Shown one piece after another: positions 30,341 through 43,535 of a DNA stretch of 64,000 bases. The first letter of the stretch is position 1; every line of letters starts with the position of its first letter. Origin of the DNA: Paraspadella gotoi. Lineage: Eukaryota; Chaetognatha. Position numbers and translations under genes: made by a program. The notes beneath the pieces were generated by a model. It worked only from the letters and a program-made list of their open reading frames with translations. It was not told where the DNA came from and searched no databases. Where the stretch lies: contig CM119268.1 of NCBI GenBank assembly GCA_051294375.1, forward strand, positions 4,082,404-4,146,403, in the 5' to 3' direction.

Positions 30341-30640
30341 ATTTTTTTAGTTGCGTCGATTTGTCGGTATATCTTTCTATCTCTCCGTCGGTCTGACCCA
30401 CTCACGTTAAAAATGCTCATAACTAGGTTAATATTTCATTAATTATGTTCATATTTGGTAAGAAGTTAAGGTCACATAGGATCTTTAACTTGCACATATA
30501 TAATACTTTCGAAGCCACTTGAACACTAAAAAGCGATGACATGACCCCAAATTTACTGCAACCTAATTTTCGTGGCTCTTTTGTTATTTTCACAGACTCA
30601 AATCTAAGTGACTACCAGAACTCCCTTGTGTTTTTAAATC
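30340..30640 (+). repeat. Dispersed element end, opposite orientation to 18330-18540
   Basis: GTTGCGTCGATTTGTCGGTA and CTCCGTCGGTCTGACCCACT are followed by the stretch TTAAAAATGCTCATAACTAG. Its copy in block A' is at 40278-40570. This matches, with divergence, the reverse complement of the 18330-18540 element. Confidence 0.5.
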
Positions 30641-33206
30641 GTATAAAAATAAAGAATAAGGACGTATTCTGATTCTGTGTGTGTCGAACCACAGAGAGAG
30701 ATTGAATAACAAGACTGTTAGAGAGCTTTCAGGGAGCTCTTCTGGTCATTATCTTGTAAGAGTGATGGAGGCTTAAACCACCAATCTGTCAAAGTCAGGG
30801 AAAGATAGTTATTTATTAAATGAATGGATAATTTTATATGGTTTGTAGCTATTATAAATTAGTGAAATGATTAAATACTACGATTTTGAAATGCGGAATC
30901 CGAAACTGGTCAGAAATGAAACTGGAGAAGAAATTATTTTGAAGATCTGCAAAACGAGGATATCTGTCTTTGCCTTAAATTGGGCATTGTAAGATATTTT
31001 AAAAAGCAAGATGGTATATTTAAGATTGGCGTTTGCCGGCGCAGTGTCTGCTTATCAGGGTTTTCTTTGACTTAACATGAACAACTTGAATGACTATAAA
31101 TAACTTTCTTAGCCGTAATATTTCTGACATGCGCTGGCATTCGAAAAATTTTGTTTTTCATTCTTAGTTTCCTGTAGAAGGCGGCGCGAAGATCCTTAGA
31201 TTTGATGTTTTAAATTCTGTCTTTGACTACATATGCAAGTTTATGAAGCTTTTTAAATGTAGTGGGACAGAACAACGGACAGACAGTACCGAAATGGACC
31301 AACAGATCGCCGACCAACCAAAGTGACTCATTGATGTTGCCCACGATTACTCGTGGCGCAACTAAAATGATGACTAGGTAATGAAGGAAGTTGCTTTGGG
31401 TGTCTTGATTTTTTTTGCACAGTCTGTTGATCTTTGATGCGCATTAAATTGGTACGTAATTCGGCCACGGTTAATAAGGAAGGAAAAGTGATTTTTGATT
31501 AATTCTGAGTTTGAATTAATCTTGACGCGCTAAACTTATTTCCTAAATTAGCAACAAAAATCATAGACGTATGAAATGCCGCGAAGTTATATCATGTTAA
31601 TCATGACACTTTTCGGGCGGTGAAACAATTGTTTACTACGGTCGATCTGTTGTGAGTCTGTGAGGAATATAATCATTTTAGCTTATGCAAATAGTATTAA
31701 ATATTTTTTAGACATTGGAAGTACGAATGCATTTGATTATAGCTTTTAGTAATTAATTCTAATTTTTTTAATTTTCTATTATTATTTTTAAAAGAAATTT
31801 AAATATTTACACGTAGGATTTTCACTATGTTTAAATAATTTACTTACAGAGTTATAACTACTTCCTAATTACTTTTTTCTTCGCCATTAGCAATATCAGC
31901 AATGGATTTCTGGCCTGCACTTTTCAACTCTCTCGTTGCGGTCAACATTAAGCAAATTTACAAACTAATAATTACTAAAAAATCTTTACATCCAAAGTCC
32001 TGCAATCTACATTATATTAATAATTTATCAAAAGTATACTTTTAAAACGGTTTAATTACAAAAATATGAAATTAATTTTCATGAAGCTGGTGTTGAGAGA
32101 TAATTTATAATAATTCATTTTAATCGATTTCTTTTGACTTGATTGATCTCACCGACTTGATTATTGAATAAATTTTATTGATTTAGATTGACTGACAAAT
32201 GAATTTTGATGACAAACATAAACGGGCTACATTTCATTTTGGGAATTTTTAATCTATTATTAGTACAGTAGATATAGCTTACTGTGCCCAGATTGTATAA
32301 AACAAGATTTACCAATAATTTTTATTTGAGTTTTTGATCTTTAGGGAATCGAAATATGTTCAGCAGAAAACCAGAGGTTAAGATGGATTTGTTAACGTGA
32401 TAAAGGGAGACGGAGTGAACGAGTGTCGAATCATGAACTCAACGATGAAGCCAGTATTAAGCCTTGATCTAAGAGTCCTAGGGTAGCGGAGAAGACAAAG
32501 GAAAGAAATTGGCAAGAGAAAAAAAGGGAGGAAGGAAGGAAGGAAAAGGAAAGGAAGGAAAACCAGGAAAGAGAAAAAGTCAAGGATGAGTCTTGGAGGA
32601 TGGGATTTAGCCTCCCGGATGTGAGGCTTTCGAGGTCAAGTCGATGTCGGATGGAACGAGTTCACGAGCGGAGGAGGAAACAGAGTGGAAAAGACACAAG
32701 AATAAAACAAAGAATAGGAGGAAAATGAGGAAAGAAAGGGGGAAAGAAGGAAACAGAGGAGAAGACAAAGAATAAAAAGGAATATGGGATGAAAGGGAGA
32801 AAAGGAAAGGGGAAAGAGAAGACAGAGTGGAGAGACAAGGAATAAAAAAAAAGGAAGATGGTGAAAGGGAGAAAGGAAAGGGGGAAAAGGAAGAACAGAG
32901 TGGAGAAGAAAAGGCATAAAAAAAAAGGAATAGGAGGAAAATGGAGGAAATAAACGGGGAAAGAGGAAACAGAGTGGAGAAGTCAAAGGAATAAAAAAAG
33001 GAATATGAGAAAATGGGAGAAGAAAAGGGAAAAGAGGAAACAGATGGAGAGACAAGAAAAAAAAAGAAAATATGGAGGAAAAGGGAGAAAGGAAGAGTGA
33101 AAAGAGGAAAAAGAGTGGAGAAGAACAAAGGAATAAAAGAAAAGGAAAGAATGTGGAAGAGGGAGAAAAATTAGAAGGAGAGGATAAGAAAAGAGGGGAA
33201 GGATGA

Positions 33207-33476
33207 TAAATTATTTCTTTTTTAAATTTTTAACGATTTTCTTTTCTCTTATAGTACGTACAACTTGTTTTTTCTCATTTTTCCCCTTTTTTTAACTTTC
33301 CTCCATTTTCTCTATTTATATATTCAATGTCTTTTCAAAAGTAGTGAAGAAAGATAATTGAAATTATAGTAAGAAGAGTGTAGGAAAGTTAAAAAAAGGG
33401 AAAAGAAAGAAAAAACAAGCTGTACGTACAATAAGAGAAATAGCAAAAATGTAGAAAATTTAAAAAGCAAAAATTT
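33207..33476. mobile_element. 271-bp hairpin element, copy in block A'
   Basis: Same arms and loop as 20306-20576, including paired GTACGTACAACTTG / CAAGCTGTACGTAC, with a few indels. It is not an independent insertion if block A' is an assembly duplicate. Confidence 0.8.
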
Positions 33477-34589
33477 AAAAAGTGAAAATAAGGGAAACGA
33501 AAATTAAACAAATGGCTAATGCATTTAAATACGAAACAAAGAAGTAAAAATATATAAAAAATATAAAAGAACAAGAAATAAAAAATAAATACTAAAGACC
33601 GATTGTCAAATTTAAATCCACTGGATTCTTAATACTTCCATTTTTTTCCACGTTTCCGAGTCGCGCTCCACACTTATAAACTAATTATTCTTTCTTTGCT
33701 AATTATCTTTTTTTCGTTTTTCCTATTTAAGCGTCGGATCTCCATCGGCATAGGACGGGCGTCAGAAGCGAGAAAAAAGAAAAGAAAAGAAAAACAAGAA
33801 AAGATCGAAAAGGGAGAGAAATAGAAAGAAAATAAAGGGAACAAAAAAAGGAAGAAAGAAAAAAAAGAAATAAAAAGGAAGGTAATGAAAATGAAAAAAG
33901 AAAAAAATAAGTAAAGAAAGAAATTAATAAATAAAAAAGAAAAGAGGAAAAAAAGAAAGAAAGATAGAAGAAAGAATAAAAAAAAACCAATGAAGAAGAA
34001 AAGAAAAAAAAAAAATGTGACGAAAAAGAAGAAAAATAAGAAAATAATGAATAAAAAAAATAAAGAAAGCAAGCGCAAATTAAATACGAGAGAGAAAGAG
34101 AAAAACGTCTTTAACAAGTGTGAAGAGACAGAAAAAAAAAAAAAAAGAGAACCGAAAAGAAAAGAAAAAAAAGGAAGAGAAAGGTTGTGATGGAATCGCG
34201 ACTGGGGAACGAAAAATGAGAAGAAAAGTGAATGAATAAAAATGATGATGAGCGGAAAAAAAATGAAATGAGGAAAAAAAAAAAAGATCAGAGATGCAGA
34301 AAAATTCAGGCGCAAGGCTGGGATTGATGGCGGAAACGAGACTCCTTTCCTTTTCTATTTTAAATTTATTTATGAAACAAGGGGTTTTGAAAAACGTGAG
34401 GGGAGTAAGGGGTTTTTTTTGAAAGTAGGGGAAAGTGTTTTCCATTTTATGATTTCACAGGTGAGGCTATGTTTTTTATGCTCAATGGGGGTCGAGAAAG
34501 ACGATTAAAATTTAGAAAGAATTGCGCGAAAGTGTAGTTAGAGATAAAAGATTTTGAAATGAACATGAGAAAAAAAGAAAAACAAAGAG

Positions 34590-34625
<36 letters not shown>

Positions 34626-35954
34626 GAGAGAGAGAGAGAGAGAGAGAGATGTGTTCATGGCCTTTATGATATGGCAAGAGATAGATGAGGTTTGATTTGG
34701 GTGATACCTGAATGCAGGCTTAGGAAAGGAGTAAGTAAATGAGGAGAAAATGTGTGGCAAAAGGTCAGGAGCGTGAGAAACGAGTGAGTGGCGTGAGTAG
34801 CGTGAGTGCGTGATCGATCGGAAAATAGCAATTAATAAAGTCTATATGTTGATCAGATTAGAGAGAGAAAATAAAGGAAACCGTGGCGCGTGGGTTATTC
34901 TATACGCGCGCGTGGTAAAGTTCTAAAGGTGCGAGAGTCAGTCGCCTCAGCGGGAGAGAGAGAGAAACTACCTCGGTCGATAGGTGAAGAGATGAGACGG
35001 AAAAGGAAAGGCTTCAGTCGAACGGAAAGGGTAAGTGAGATCGCGGTGCGAAGTTTATCGGGGTAAGTTCTCGCTTCGTGTTTGTCGCTCGACGTTATAG
35101 GGGGGCCTCGACGAGGCGATGCAGCGTTTAACAGGCGATGACTGAACAAATCGTGGCCAGAGAGAAAAAGGAGAAAGATGTGATACGAGTCGAAGAAAAA
35201 TCCTGTAGCCGACAGGCGTTGATCTGACAAAATTAGAAGGTGACAGCACCCCCATGACCAAATGAATTAAGCGTGATAGAGCATGACAGTTGACAGGCGC
35301 GCCCGAAAAATTCATAGCTGAAATTCGTTGCCCCACAAATAGGTTCGTTCCGACTAAATAGGTGCTCAACAGGGCCCTGACAAATAGTAGCCAAAGGCCC
35401 TGCAAGTTCATAGCGGATGTATCATCGCCAACAACGAAGCGAGGAAGAATTTAATATTCAATAAATAGTTGTACAGCTTGACTCACTAATTATCATAAAT
35501 AAAATGGCAGATTTTTTCTGTCATCTTTAAATTAAAATCATGATTCTTTTTTTAAATGAAAAATAAAAGTTTCCCACGTCTCTCTCTCTCTCTTTTCTTT
35601 CCCTCTCTCTCTCGTCTCTTTTTTTCGGGTGACCGTGCCATCTCCATCTTCGCACTGCGCGTTGAATTCCTTATTCACATCGAATGATGGATGGCTTTGG
35701 TCGCTTTTTTTATAAAGAGGGATGTAAATAGGATGAGTCAAGCACCCGATGAATAGAGAACGAAGAGACCTTATCTCCCATATCGCAGCGTAGTCTGTCG
35801 CAGTATATGAATAACATTCATAAAAGCGGGTCAGGATTGTCAAAACTTATTAATTGAACGAATCGATATTTGTCCGCATTTATCGTTTGAATATGGTGTC
35901 AAAGACGGAATTGATCAAAGAAATATGTGTGAACAATTACAAGGGGTTCTCTTT

Positions 35955-36250
35955 TCAATACAGGCCCCAAATGTAAAAGTATATTATATTTACACACAAT
36001 CCCTAGACCTATTCTAACCATAATCCTTACAACTAACCTAATTCTCCTGGAATATTTGAACCCTAACATCTAACCTTTTAAACCTAAGCACTAACCCAAA
36101 TACCTAACCTAATGAATTAACGAAATCCGTAATCTTAATCAATAATCTAATCATTAACCTCAAACCTAATTTTGTAATTTAACAAAAAGATTAATCTAAA
36201 TGCGATTTGAAATAACATGGGCGTTCTGTAAATATAAGTGCCAAGATATG
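35955..36250. repeat. Element with degenerate CCTAA core, copy 2 (within block A')
   Basis: Counterpart of 23088-23380. It runs from TTCTCTTTTCAATACAGGCCCC to GGGCGTTCTGTAAATATAAGTGCC (each matched in pieces), with CTAACC/CCTAA motifs between. Confidence 0.7.
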
Positions 36251-36579
36251 GAACGAAAATCTGTTCGATTTAGTTAATGTAGTAAATCAAGTATTTTTTG
36301 GCAATTTCATACTCAACATATATAAGTATTGAGAAAAAAACAAACGAAAAATAACACACACAAATCCCGGGTATAGAAAGAAGTAGAAAACCGGATAGTA
36401 ATTGAATCAAGAAAGACAAAACAACGGGGAAAAAGACGAATTAGCCTTTTTTTTTTCCTTTTCCTCTTTGCGATAATATCTCTAAAAAGAGGGAAAAAAA
36501 GAGGAAAGAGAAAAAAATGCTCGAGGGTGAAAAACTGTAGTATGAGTGGAACCACAGAGAGAGACAGAGCGAGAGAGAG

Positions 36580-36636
<57 letters not shown>

Positions 36637-38649
36637 CGAGAGAGAGAGAGAGTAATGACGAAGCAAAATAGAAAAAAAAACAACTTTTTTTTTCAAGTTT
36701 AGTTAATTTTTTTCCTCCTTTTGGCTTTGAGAGGCTGTTCTTTGCCTTTTTTGTTCAAAGTGGAGAATTAGTTTCACAACCTTGTGCCAATGTAACGCCC
36801 GCCCACGCTCTTTCTCCCTTACATCTTTATCTGCGTCTTACACAGTGAGAAACATAAGGAAATGTACAATTGCACTAAATGTAAGCATTGTACTCGGGGG
36901 GGGGATCTTTGTCTGAGATAAATGTTTTATTTTTTTAAGTTAATTTTCATTTTACTTTTATAGCTTTGGTTAAACTAATTCAGAGTTAATAAAATGTTTT
37001 TTAACCTTAGACCCTATTCTAACCATTTACTCGGGGGGGGGGATTCTCCAATATGAAGGTTTAATTTTTAAGTTCAATTTGTCATTTTATCATTAATTTA
37101 ATATTTTGGTTTAACTAATGAAAGAAAAGCCAAGTCGGGATGGAGAGAAGAAATTAGTTTGGCATCCTCTGGAAAGATAATGAACTACGACGATCCTGAG
37201 ATAGAAACGACGAGCGACGACGAATGACGACCGACGACGACGACGACGAAACGACGACAACGAGCGACGACGCGGACGACGACAACGACCCTACAATGTA
37301 ATTCCTTATAAATAATTGCAACGACATATCACACGCCTATTACTTTAGAATCCGAGAAAGTGCAACCTAATTATAGAATTTAAAAAGATGAAAATAAAAC
37401 GGAATTTGTTGCTGTTTTAACTTATAGCGACGAAAAAAACAATTACAACATGAACGACCAACGACTACGAGACGCCGACGACGACGAACGTTAAATATCG
37501 GGGACAACAACAACATACAAAACGACAACCTCGCAGGTGAACAAAGACCGAGGTTTTTAATTTTCTTGTTAAACTCCTCTCTTTTCCTTTGACGTTTCGT
37601 CCCCGCGGGGAATTTTCATTCATTGGCTTCCAGTTAGCGTCTCTCTCTCTCTCATCTCTCCTCTCTCTCTCTCTCTCTCTCTCCTCTTCAATCTCTCTCC
37701 TCTCCTCTCCTCCTCTTCTCCCTTCTCTCTCATTCTCGGTGGGGCTTCTCGGAAAGAGCGCGCGGCCAAAGGAGGCCGGAAAAGTCGATGCTGCGGCGTC
37801 GAAGTCATTTCGTTCGATCGCATCCGATGATCGAAGACCGCGAGAGTGACCACGCCCACGCCGCCACCTTCAATGACGCGCGAGACTTTTTCAATTCATT
37901 CAATTCATTATTCATTCATTTATTCAGTCATCTTATTCATTCAATTTATTCATTCATTTATCATCATTTATTCATTTATTCATTCATTCATTCATTTCGT
38001 TCATATCATTTATTCACTTTATTCAATTCATTCATTCATTCATGCTCATTCATCTCATTCATTAATTCATTCATTCATGCATTCATGTCATTATTCCATT
38101 TCATTCATTCATCAATCATTCCTTCTTCATCATTCATTCATCATTATTTATTCAGTTCATTCCATTCATTCATTCAGTCATTCATTATTCATTCATATCA
38201 TAATACATATAATTATTGATTATTTTTTCGTTTAATTTATTTCATTAAGCGATAGCATACAGTTATGGCATTATTTTATATTGCATTGTAATTTTTTTTT
38301 TTGCAACCATCGATATTCCTTTTTTTTTTAAAAAGACTCTTTTATTCTAACTTTGTTAGTCTTTTAACTTCCATGTTTAGTAAATATAATTTCGATACAA
38401 AACGGGAAGCAATATCAGATTCCTTAATCGCTTTAAACCTTCCATCTTCGACGGGGTCCATTTTTTTCTTTCTTTTCAATTTCGGCTTCGAGTTGTGATT
38501 CTCCCCCAGCGAATTCCAACTCGACTAAAACTTTCCTTAAGTCTTCTCTCCATCGCTTTCCACCTTAATCTTTTTTTTTTGGTCTCTTTCGATCAGCGGA
38601 CTCGTTCAACTTACAATTTCGGAAAGAAATTTTCTTTTTAAGGTTAAAT

Positions 38650-38897
38650 GATCTAGAATTAGGCATTAGGGATTTGGTTAGAGTTTTGTTTCAGGACTCA
38701 CCACCCCATCTCCCACCTCATCTCATCCTCACTTCACGACTCATACATTAACGTCTGGTCTCTTGTTTCCATCAGATGGCATCTCTTTCGGTTACCAGCG
38801 CCAACGAACTCCCGGTTAAGCCTCATTCGTCAACCGACACTCTCTCTCTCACCCACTTCTTCTCTCTCTCTCTCTCCCTCTTCTCTTCTCTCTCTCT

Positions 38898-38937
<40 letters not shown>

Positions 38938-38995
38938 CTCTGTGAATGTTACATCTAGTATCCTTGTTGTAGCATAAGAATATGCCGGCTCTGAA
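38650..38995. other. Stretch present in block A' but not in block A
   Basis: It contains CATCTCCCACCTCATCTCAT-type CT-rich sequence, an ATG frame of 60 codons that is mostly the translated (CT)n at 38838-38937, and no other coding sign. It replaces the 25790-29175 DNA of block A. Confidence 0.5.
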
Positions 38996-40623
38996 TCATG
39001 ACAATCCCATCGAGATTTCATCGTTAATTCTACGACCAACATCTTATTTGACCGACCTCTACCAATTTTCCTCGCGCCAAGACTTACCTCTGACAAACGA
39101 CTTTTACACTTCGTTTTCTGACGCTGATTTACACCGCGAACGCGTCGGTCCTCTTCTCTCTCTCCTCCTCTCTCTCTCATCTCATCTCTCTCTCTCTCTC
39201 CGATCTCTCTCTCTCCTCTCTCTCTCTCATTCTCTCTCTCTTTTCATCCCCATCACTTCCACTATGTTGTGAACATGGCATTCATTTATCATTCCTTATC
39301 CATTCATTCATCATGATTCATCATCATTCATTCATTCATTATCATCCTTCATCCATTCATCAGCATTATTTCATTAGTTAATAAAAATATCACGACGAAC
39401 GAATATTAGTTAATTAATATATTAAAACAATCTTTTGTTTTTAATTTCTCCTTTCTTCGGCAGAGGACGCCGTCTTCCCCTAATCTTAGGCGAGATTCTC
39501 GTAAAACAAAAACAAAAGAAGATTTTTTTTCGCATTCTCATTAGAAGAAACCAATTTTCTCTTCCGCGACGACAGACGGACGACCCGACGACGGCGAACG
39601 CGACAGTGGACCGAAAGCGACGGACGACGACGGTGGACGACGACGACGAACAAGGACCCCATGAACGAAAGATGACGGCGATGACGAGACGAAATAACGA
39701 CATCGACGACGACGACAAAAACAAAGTTGATGTCGAACAACTTGCGACGATGAACGAACGATGGACAGCTGACGATGACGATGGTGAAGATGACGAACGA
39801 AAAATATCGAAGTTTTGGACGACGATGACAGGATGATGACCACAAAGACGAGATGACACAATACGACAATGAGGACCACAGCAGCGGCGACGACAATACG
39901 AACGACGACGAAAATAACAGAACGACGACAATGTGTTCTACTACGTCGGAACAGACAACGATAAAAGGAGGAAAGAAACGATATAAAAGGAAACATTGTG
40001 AACTAAATTAATTTAAAAAAAAAAGAGAGAAATTGAACCGAGAAAAATTCCCAAATTGGGATAAATATTTTGCTTTCATGATTCTCAGGATGTTTTAGTA
40101 TTTATTAGCACTGCGTTCATGAGCGTTCAACCGTAATCTCTTTTTCACTTCTCTCTCTCTCTTTGACTCTCTATGCAATTAACACTGAGATGATTCTATC
40201 CCAATTTTCATTCTTGACGTTTTCCTTTCTTTCGATTTTTCTGTCATTTTTCCTGTTTTTATTCATACATTTTATTTTAGTTCGTCGATTTGTCGTATAG
40301 TCTTATCTATCTCTCCGTCGGTCTGACCCACTCACGTTAAAATGCTGCATAACTAGGTTAATATTTCATTAATATATGTTCATATTGGGTAAGAAGTTAA
40401 GGTCACATAGGACTCTTTAACTGCACATATTAATACTTTCGAAGACCACTTGAACACTAAAAAGTCGTGACATACCCCCAATTTACTGCAACCTAATTTT
40501 CGTGGCTCTTTTTGTTATTTTCAGAGACTTCAAATCTTAAGTGACTAACCAGAAATCTCCCTTGTGTTTTTAAATCGTATAAAAATAAAGATAAGGGACG
40601 TATTCTGAATTCTGTGTGTGTCG

Positions 40624-40627
<4 letters not shown>

Positions 40628-40677
<50 letters not shown>

Positions 40678-40739
40678 GAGAGAAGAGAGAGAGAGAGAGC
40701 TCAGAAGAAGAGAANNNNNNNNNNNNNNNNNNNNNNNNN

Positions 40740-40787
<48 letters not shown>

Positions 40788-40857
40788 GAGAAGAGAGAGA
40801 GAGATGAGAGAGAAGAGAGAGAGAGGCTCAGAGAGAGGAAACAGAAAGAGAGAGAGA
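40628..40857 (+). repeat. (GA)n tract with a 25-N gap (40715-40739)
   Basis: AGAG runs with occasional AAG or GAG errors on both sides of the gap. It joins the end of block A' to the start of block B; a join within simple sequence is not reliable. Confidence 0.95.
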
Positions 40858-41117
40858 AGAGATTATACTCTTTCATGTGTCAACCTTCTTAAACCAAAGT
40901 CAAACTATAGATGGCACTTCCACTACCATAATCCTTAATATTGAGTTTTTTTATTTTCTCTTCTTTCCCAGTTTTAAATCTTTATCATTTTTTTGATCTT
41001 CCGTCATCCCACGTGGGTCCACCCGCCCTAAATATTTCCTTACCCTTTCTTTTCCTACTTTCTCTGACCCAAAAAAAGTGGGCGGAGTCGGTTCAGCCGA
41101 TACCTCCACTTGAGGAG

Positions 41118-41199
<82 letters not shown>

Positions 41200-41325
41200 T
41201 TAAAGCCTCTTCTTGGCATTTCTCTGGCTAAAACCAAACTTTTTTTATTATTCTTTCCGTCTTGCATTTTAAGGAGAAGGGTGTGAGAGAAAGAAAAAAG
41301 AGAGAGAAAAGAGAGAGAGAGAGAG

Positions 41326-41367
<42 letters not shown>

Positions 41368-41368
41368 A
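41118..41368. repeat. (GA)n microsatellites
   Basis: Long (GA)n runs at 41118-41194 and 41290-41366, separated by unique sequence AGTTAAAGCCTCTTCTTGGC and the following 80 bases. Equivalent tracts in copy 2 lie at 43270-43352 and 43440-43535, broken by C and A errors. Confidence 0.95.
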
Positions 41369-41699
41369 GGTAACACGGATGCCTTGTCTGTACTCAAGGA
41401 ACCCGCACTCGCACGCCAGGGGAAGCTGATCTTTGAATGAAGAAATTGAGATGAATTGAGATTGGCGCCAAAGCATACTGTACCAAGAAGAGAAAAACTT
41501 TGTAATAATAGGCATTAATATTACCGGAAATATCTAAAAATAACTCAATTTCCAAAATATATTATAGAGTAATCATATAAAAGTGAATAAAGACCGACCG
41601 ACCAAAACCACTCATATGGAGTCGCCACAAAATGAATCTCCGCCTTGGCTTTTGGCGACCTGTACTCTCTCTCTCTTCAAGACGCGAACGATTTACCAG

Positions 41700-41785
41700 C
41701 TTCTGTTACTCGGTCCCTTCCTCCCGTTAGGCGCGTTGACCTCGGTAGCCCGAAGGTCCGGGTTCGAATCCATCCAATTCTAGAT
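41700..41785 (+). repeat. tRNA-3'-half-like sequence with B box
   Basis: GACCTCGGTAGCCCGAAGGT is followed by CC.GGGTTCGAATCCATCC, a good B box (GGTTCGAATCC). The T-stem does not pair well (CCGGG against CCATC) and there is no convincing A box upstream, so this is a tRNA-derived or SINE remnant and not a tRNA gene. The second copy is at 43899-43952. Confidence 0.4.
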
Positions 41786-42519
41786 TAAGGAGGTCCGCTC
41801 GAGGAAGGGGGTGAGGGAGTGTCGAGGGGGTTGGTGAGAAGAAAGGGAAGTTGCACCCGCCGCGGCTAAAATCGTTTACTCTTCGTTTGTCACACACTAC
41901 AGAATCTTCCTTGTTTTATTTTAATTCATTATTAAAAGTAATACATATTTTATGTATATAATTAATGGTATATATTTCTCTTCAACTGTATTAATTTTTC
42001 AAATTTGTCTCGAATCAAGTTTCGTTGTTTTTCTCGAACGACCTTCGTTCATCTTAATTTCCTTTTCCCACTTACCCTCTTTTTTCAATAGAAGAAATCT
42101 GTTTGGTCTCACATTTTGACCTCTTCGATGGGAGACGCTGACTTACAAGCAAAACTTAACCTCCAAAAGTCTCAAGGACTCATCTGCTTAGAAACAGAGA
42201 CAAGAAACAAGCCTCATTCTCCGAAAACGAAAGTAAAGCCATAAGCTCATGACCACTGGGTAGCGACTTCAATTCCAACCCGAAAAATCGAAAAAAAATA
42301 TGGAAATTAAAGAATTAAAAATAATAAATTTAAAATTTTAAAATGAGGAAAAAAAAGGAAAAGTTTCTTGAACAACTTTACGCGTTTACGCCGATTGAAA
42401 TTGGATGCTACATTCAACAAAGTCCAAATCTCGTCCAATAAACAAACTTGAAGACTCAAAAAGTTGAATTCTCTGCTTCGATCAGTTTGGTTGGAATCTA
42501 TCGACTGACGCAGAGGCGA

Positions 42520-42522
42520 ATG

Positions 42523-42554
<32 letters not shown>

Positions 42555-42556
42555 GC
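42520..42556 (+). repeat. (GGC)n microsatellite
   Basis: About ten GGC units. The counterpart at 44684-44733 in block B copy 2 has about 16 units, a length difference expected of alleles or of errors. Confidence 0.95.
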
Positions 42557-42670
42557 AGGCGGAAGCGGGCTATAAGGAAACAGTGTCTCAACGGTGTTTC
42601 TCATCCTGCTTAATTTTCTTCTCCGTTCGATTTCAATGAAAGAGAACGACAGTTTTGGTTTTCTGCCTTG

Positions 42671-42709
<39 letters not shown>

Positions 42710-42748
42710 CTCTCTACCTCTTCTCTCTCTCTCTCTCTCAGACTATTG

Positions 42749-42977
42749 AGATCGTGATTTATGGAGTTTTTCGCTAAGTGGAGCATATTAGAAATCTAAA
42801 CAGGGAAGAAATTAAGCGGGAACGGAAACCCCATAAAATATGGAAAAATTAGACAAACCTTGGCAACCTTTTCCTCCCTCTCCTCTTCTCCTCTACTTCT
42901 CTCTCTCTCTCTCTTCTCGTCTCCTCTCTCTCACATTCTCTCCGCTTTCTCCTGTGAAAGAATATTTGTGCCTGGGA
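42749..42977. other. Spacer between the two B blocks
   Basis: AT-rich sequence with a (CT)n-like run at 42897-42940 and no gene. Confidence 0.4.
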
Positions 42978-43286
42978 TGAGAGAGAGAAACAGAAAGAGA
43001 GAGAGAAGAGATTTTACTCTTTCTCAGTGTCAACTTTAACCAAAGTCAAACTATAGATGGCACTTCCACTACCATAACTCCTTAATTCAATTGAAGTTTT
43101 TATTTTCTCTTCTTTTCCCAGATTTTAAATCTTTATCATTTTTTTGATCTTCCGTCAATCCCACGTGGGTCCACCCGCCCTAAATATTCCTTACCCTTTT
43201 CTTTTCCTACTTTCTTCTGACCCAAAGAAAAGTGGGCGGAGTCGGTTCAGCCGATACCTCCCACTTGAGGAGAAGAGAGAGAGAGA

Positions 43287-43342
<56 letters not shown>

Positions 43343-43491
43343 CAGAGAGAGACGAGTTAAAGCTCTTCTTGGCATTTCGGCTAAAACCAAACTTTTTTTA
43401 TTATCTTTCCGCTTGCATTTTAAGGAGAAGGGTGTGAGAGAAAGAAAAAGAGAAGAAAAGAGAGAGACGAGGAGAGAGAGAGAGAAAAGGA

Positions 43492-43535
<44 letters not shown>

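Larger units (their letters stand above)
17850..30700. repeat. Block A (first of two near-identical large blocks)
   Basis: From ATAACAAGACTGTTAGAGAG onward this block repeats at 30704-40627 with the same order of internal features: the hairpin element, 78-bp minisatellite, purine-rich tract, 30-bp minisatellite, CCTAA-rich element, (GAC)n, (CATT)n and D-rich repeat. Block A contains extra DNA at about 25790-29175 that is absent from the second copy, and two N gaps at places the second copy reads through. The two blocks abut at about 30700. Confidence 0.9.
30704..40627. repeat. Block A' (second copy of block A, error-rich)
   Basis: Co-linear with 17850-30700. Compared with block A it shows a dense scatter of one-base insertions and deletions, even in microsatellites: the (CATT)n at 37890-38205 alternates CATT, ATT, CAATT and CATTT. 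Equivalent parts include the hairpin element at about 33207-33476, the 78-bp minisatellite at about 32675-33140, the 30-bp minisatellite at about 35205-35415 and the CCTAA element at 35955-36250. This pattern is typical of uncorrected single-molecule reads. Frames here should not be trusted. Confidence 0.9.
40838..42748. repeat. Block B, copy 1 (matches 42978-45183)
   Basis: Shared markers are GGAAACAGAAAGAGAGAGAG, then the CCACGTGGGTCCACCCGCCC stretch, (GA)n tracts, ACGGATGCCTTGTCTGTACT, ATGGAGTCGCCACAAAATGA, a B-box-like GGGTTCGAATCCATCC, GATGGGAGACGCTGACTTAC and a (GGC)n tract. The copies abut with only about 230 bp between them and differ by small indels. Confidence 0.88.

Noticed and set aside
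41700-41785. Functional tRNA gene
   Set aside because: Good B box only; the T-stem does not pair and no A box or acceptor stem is visible.
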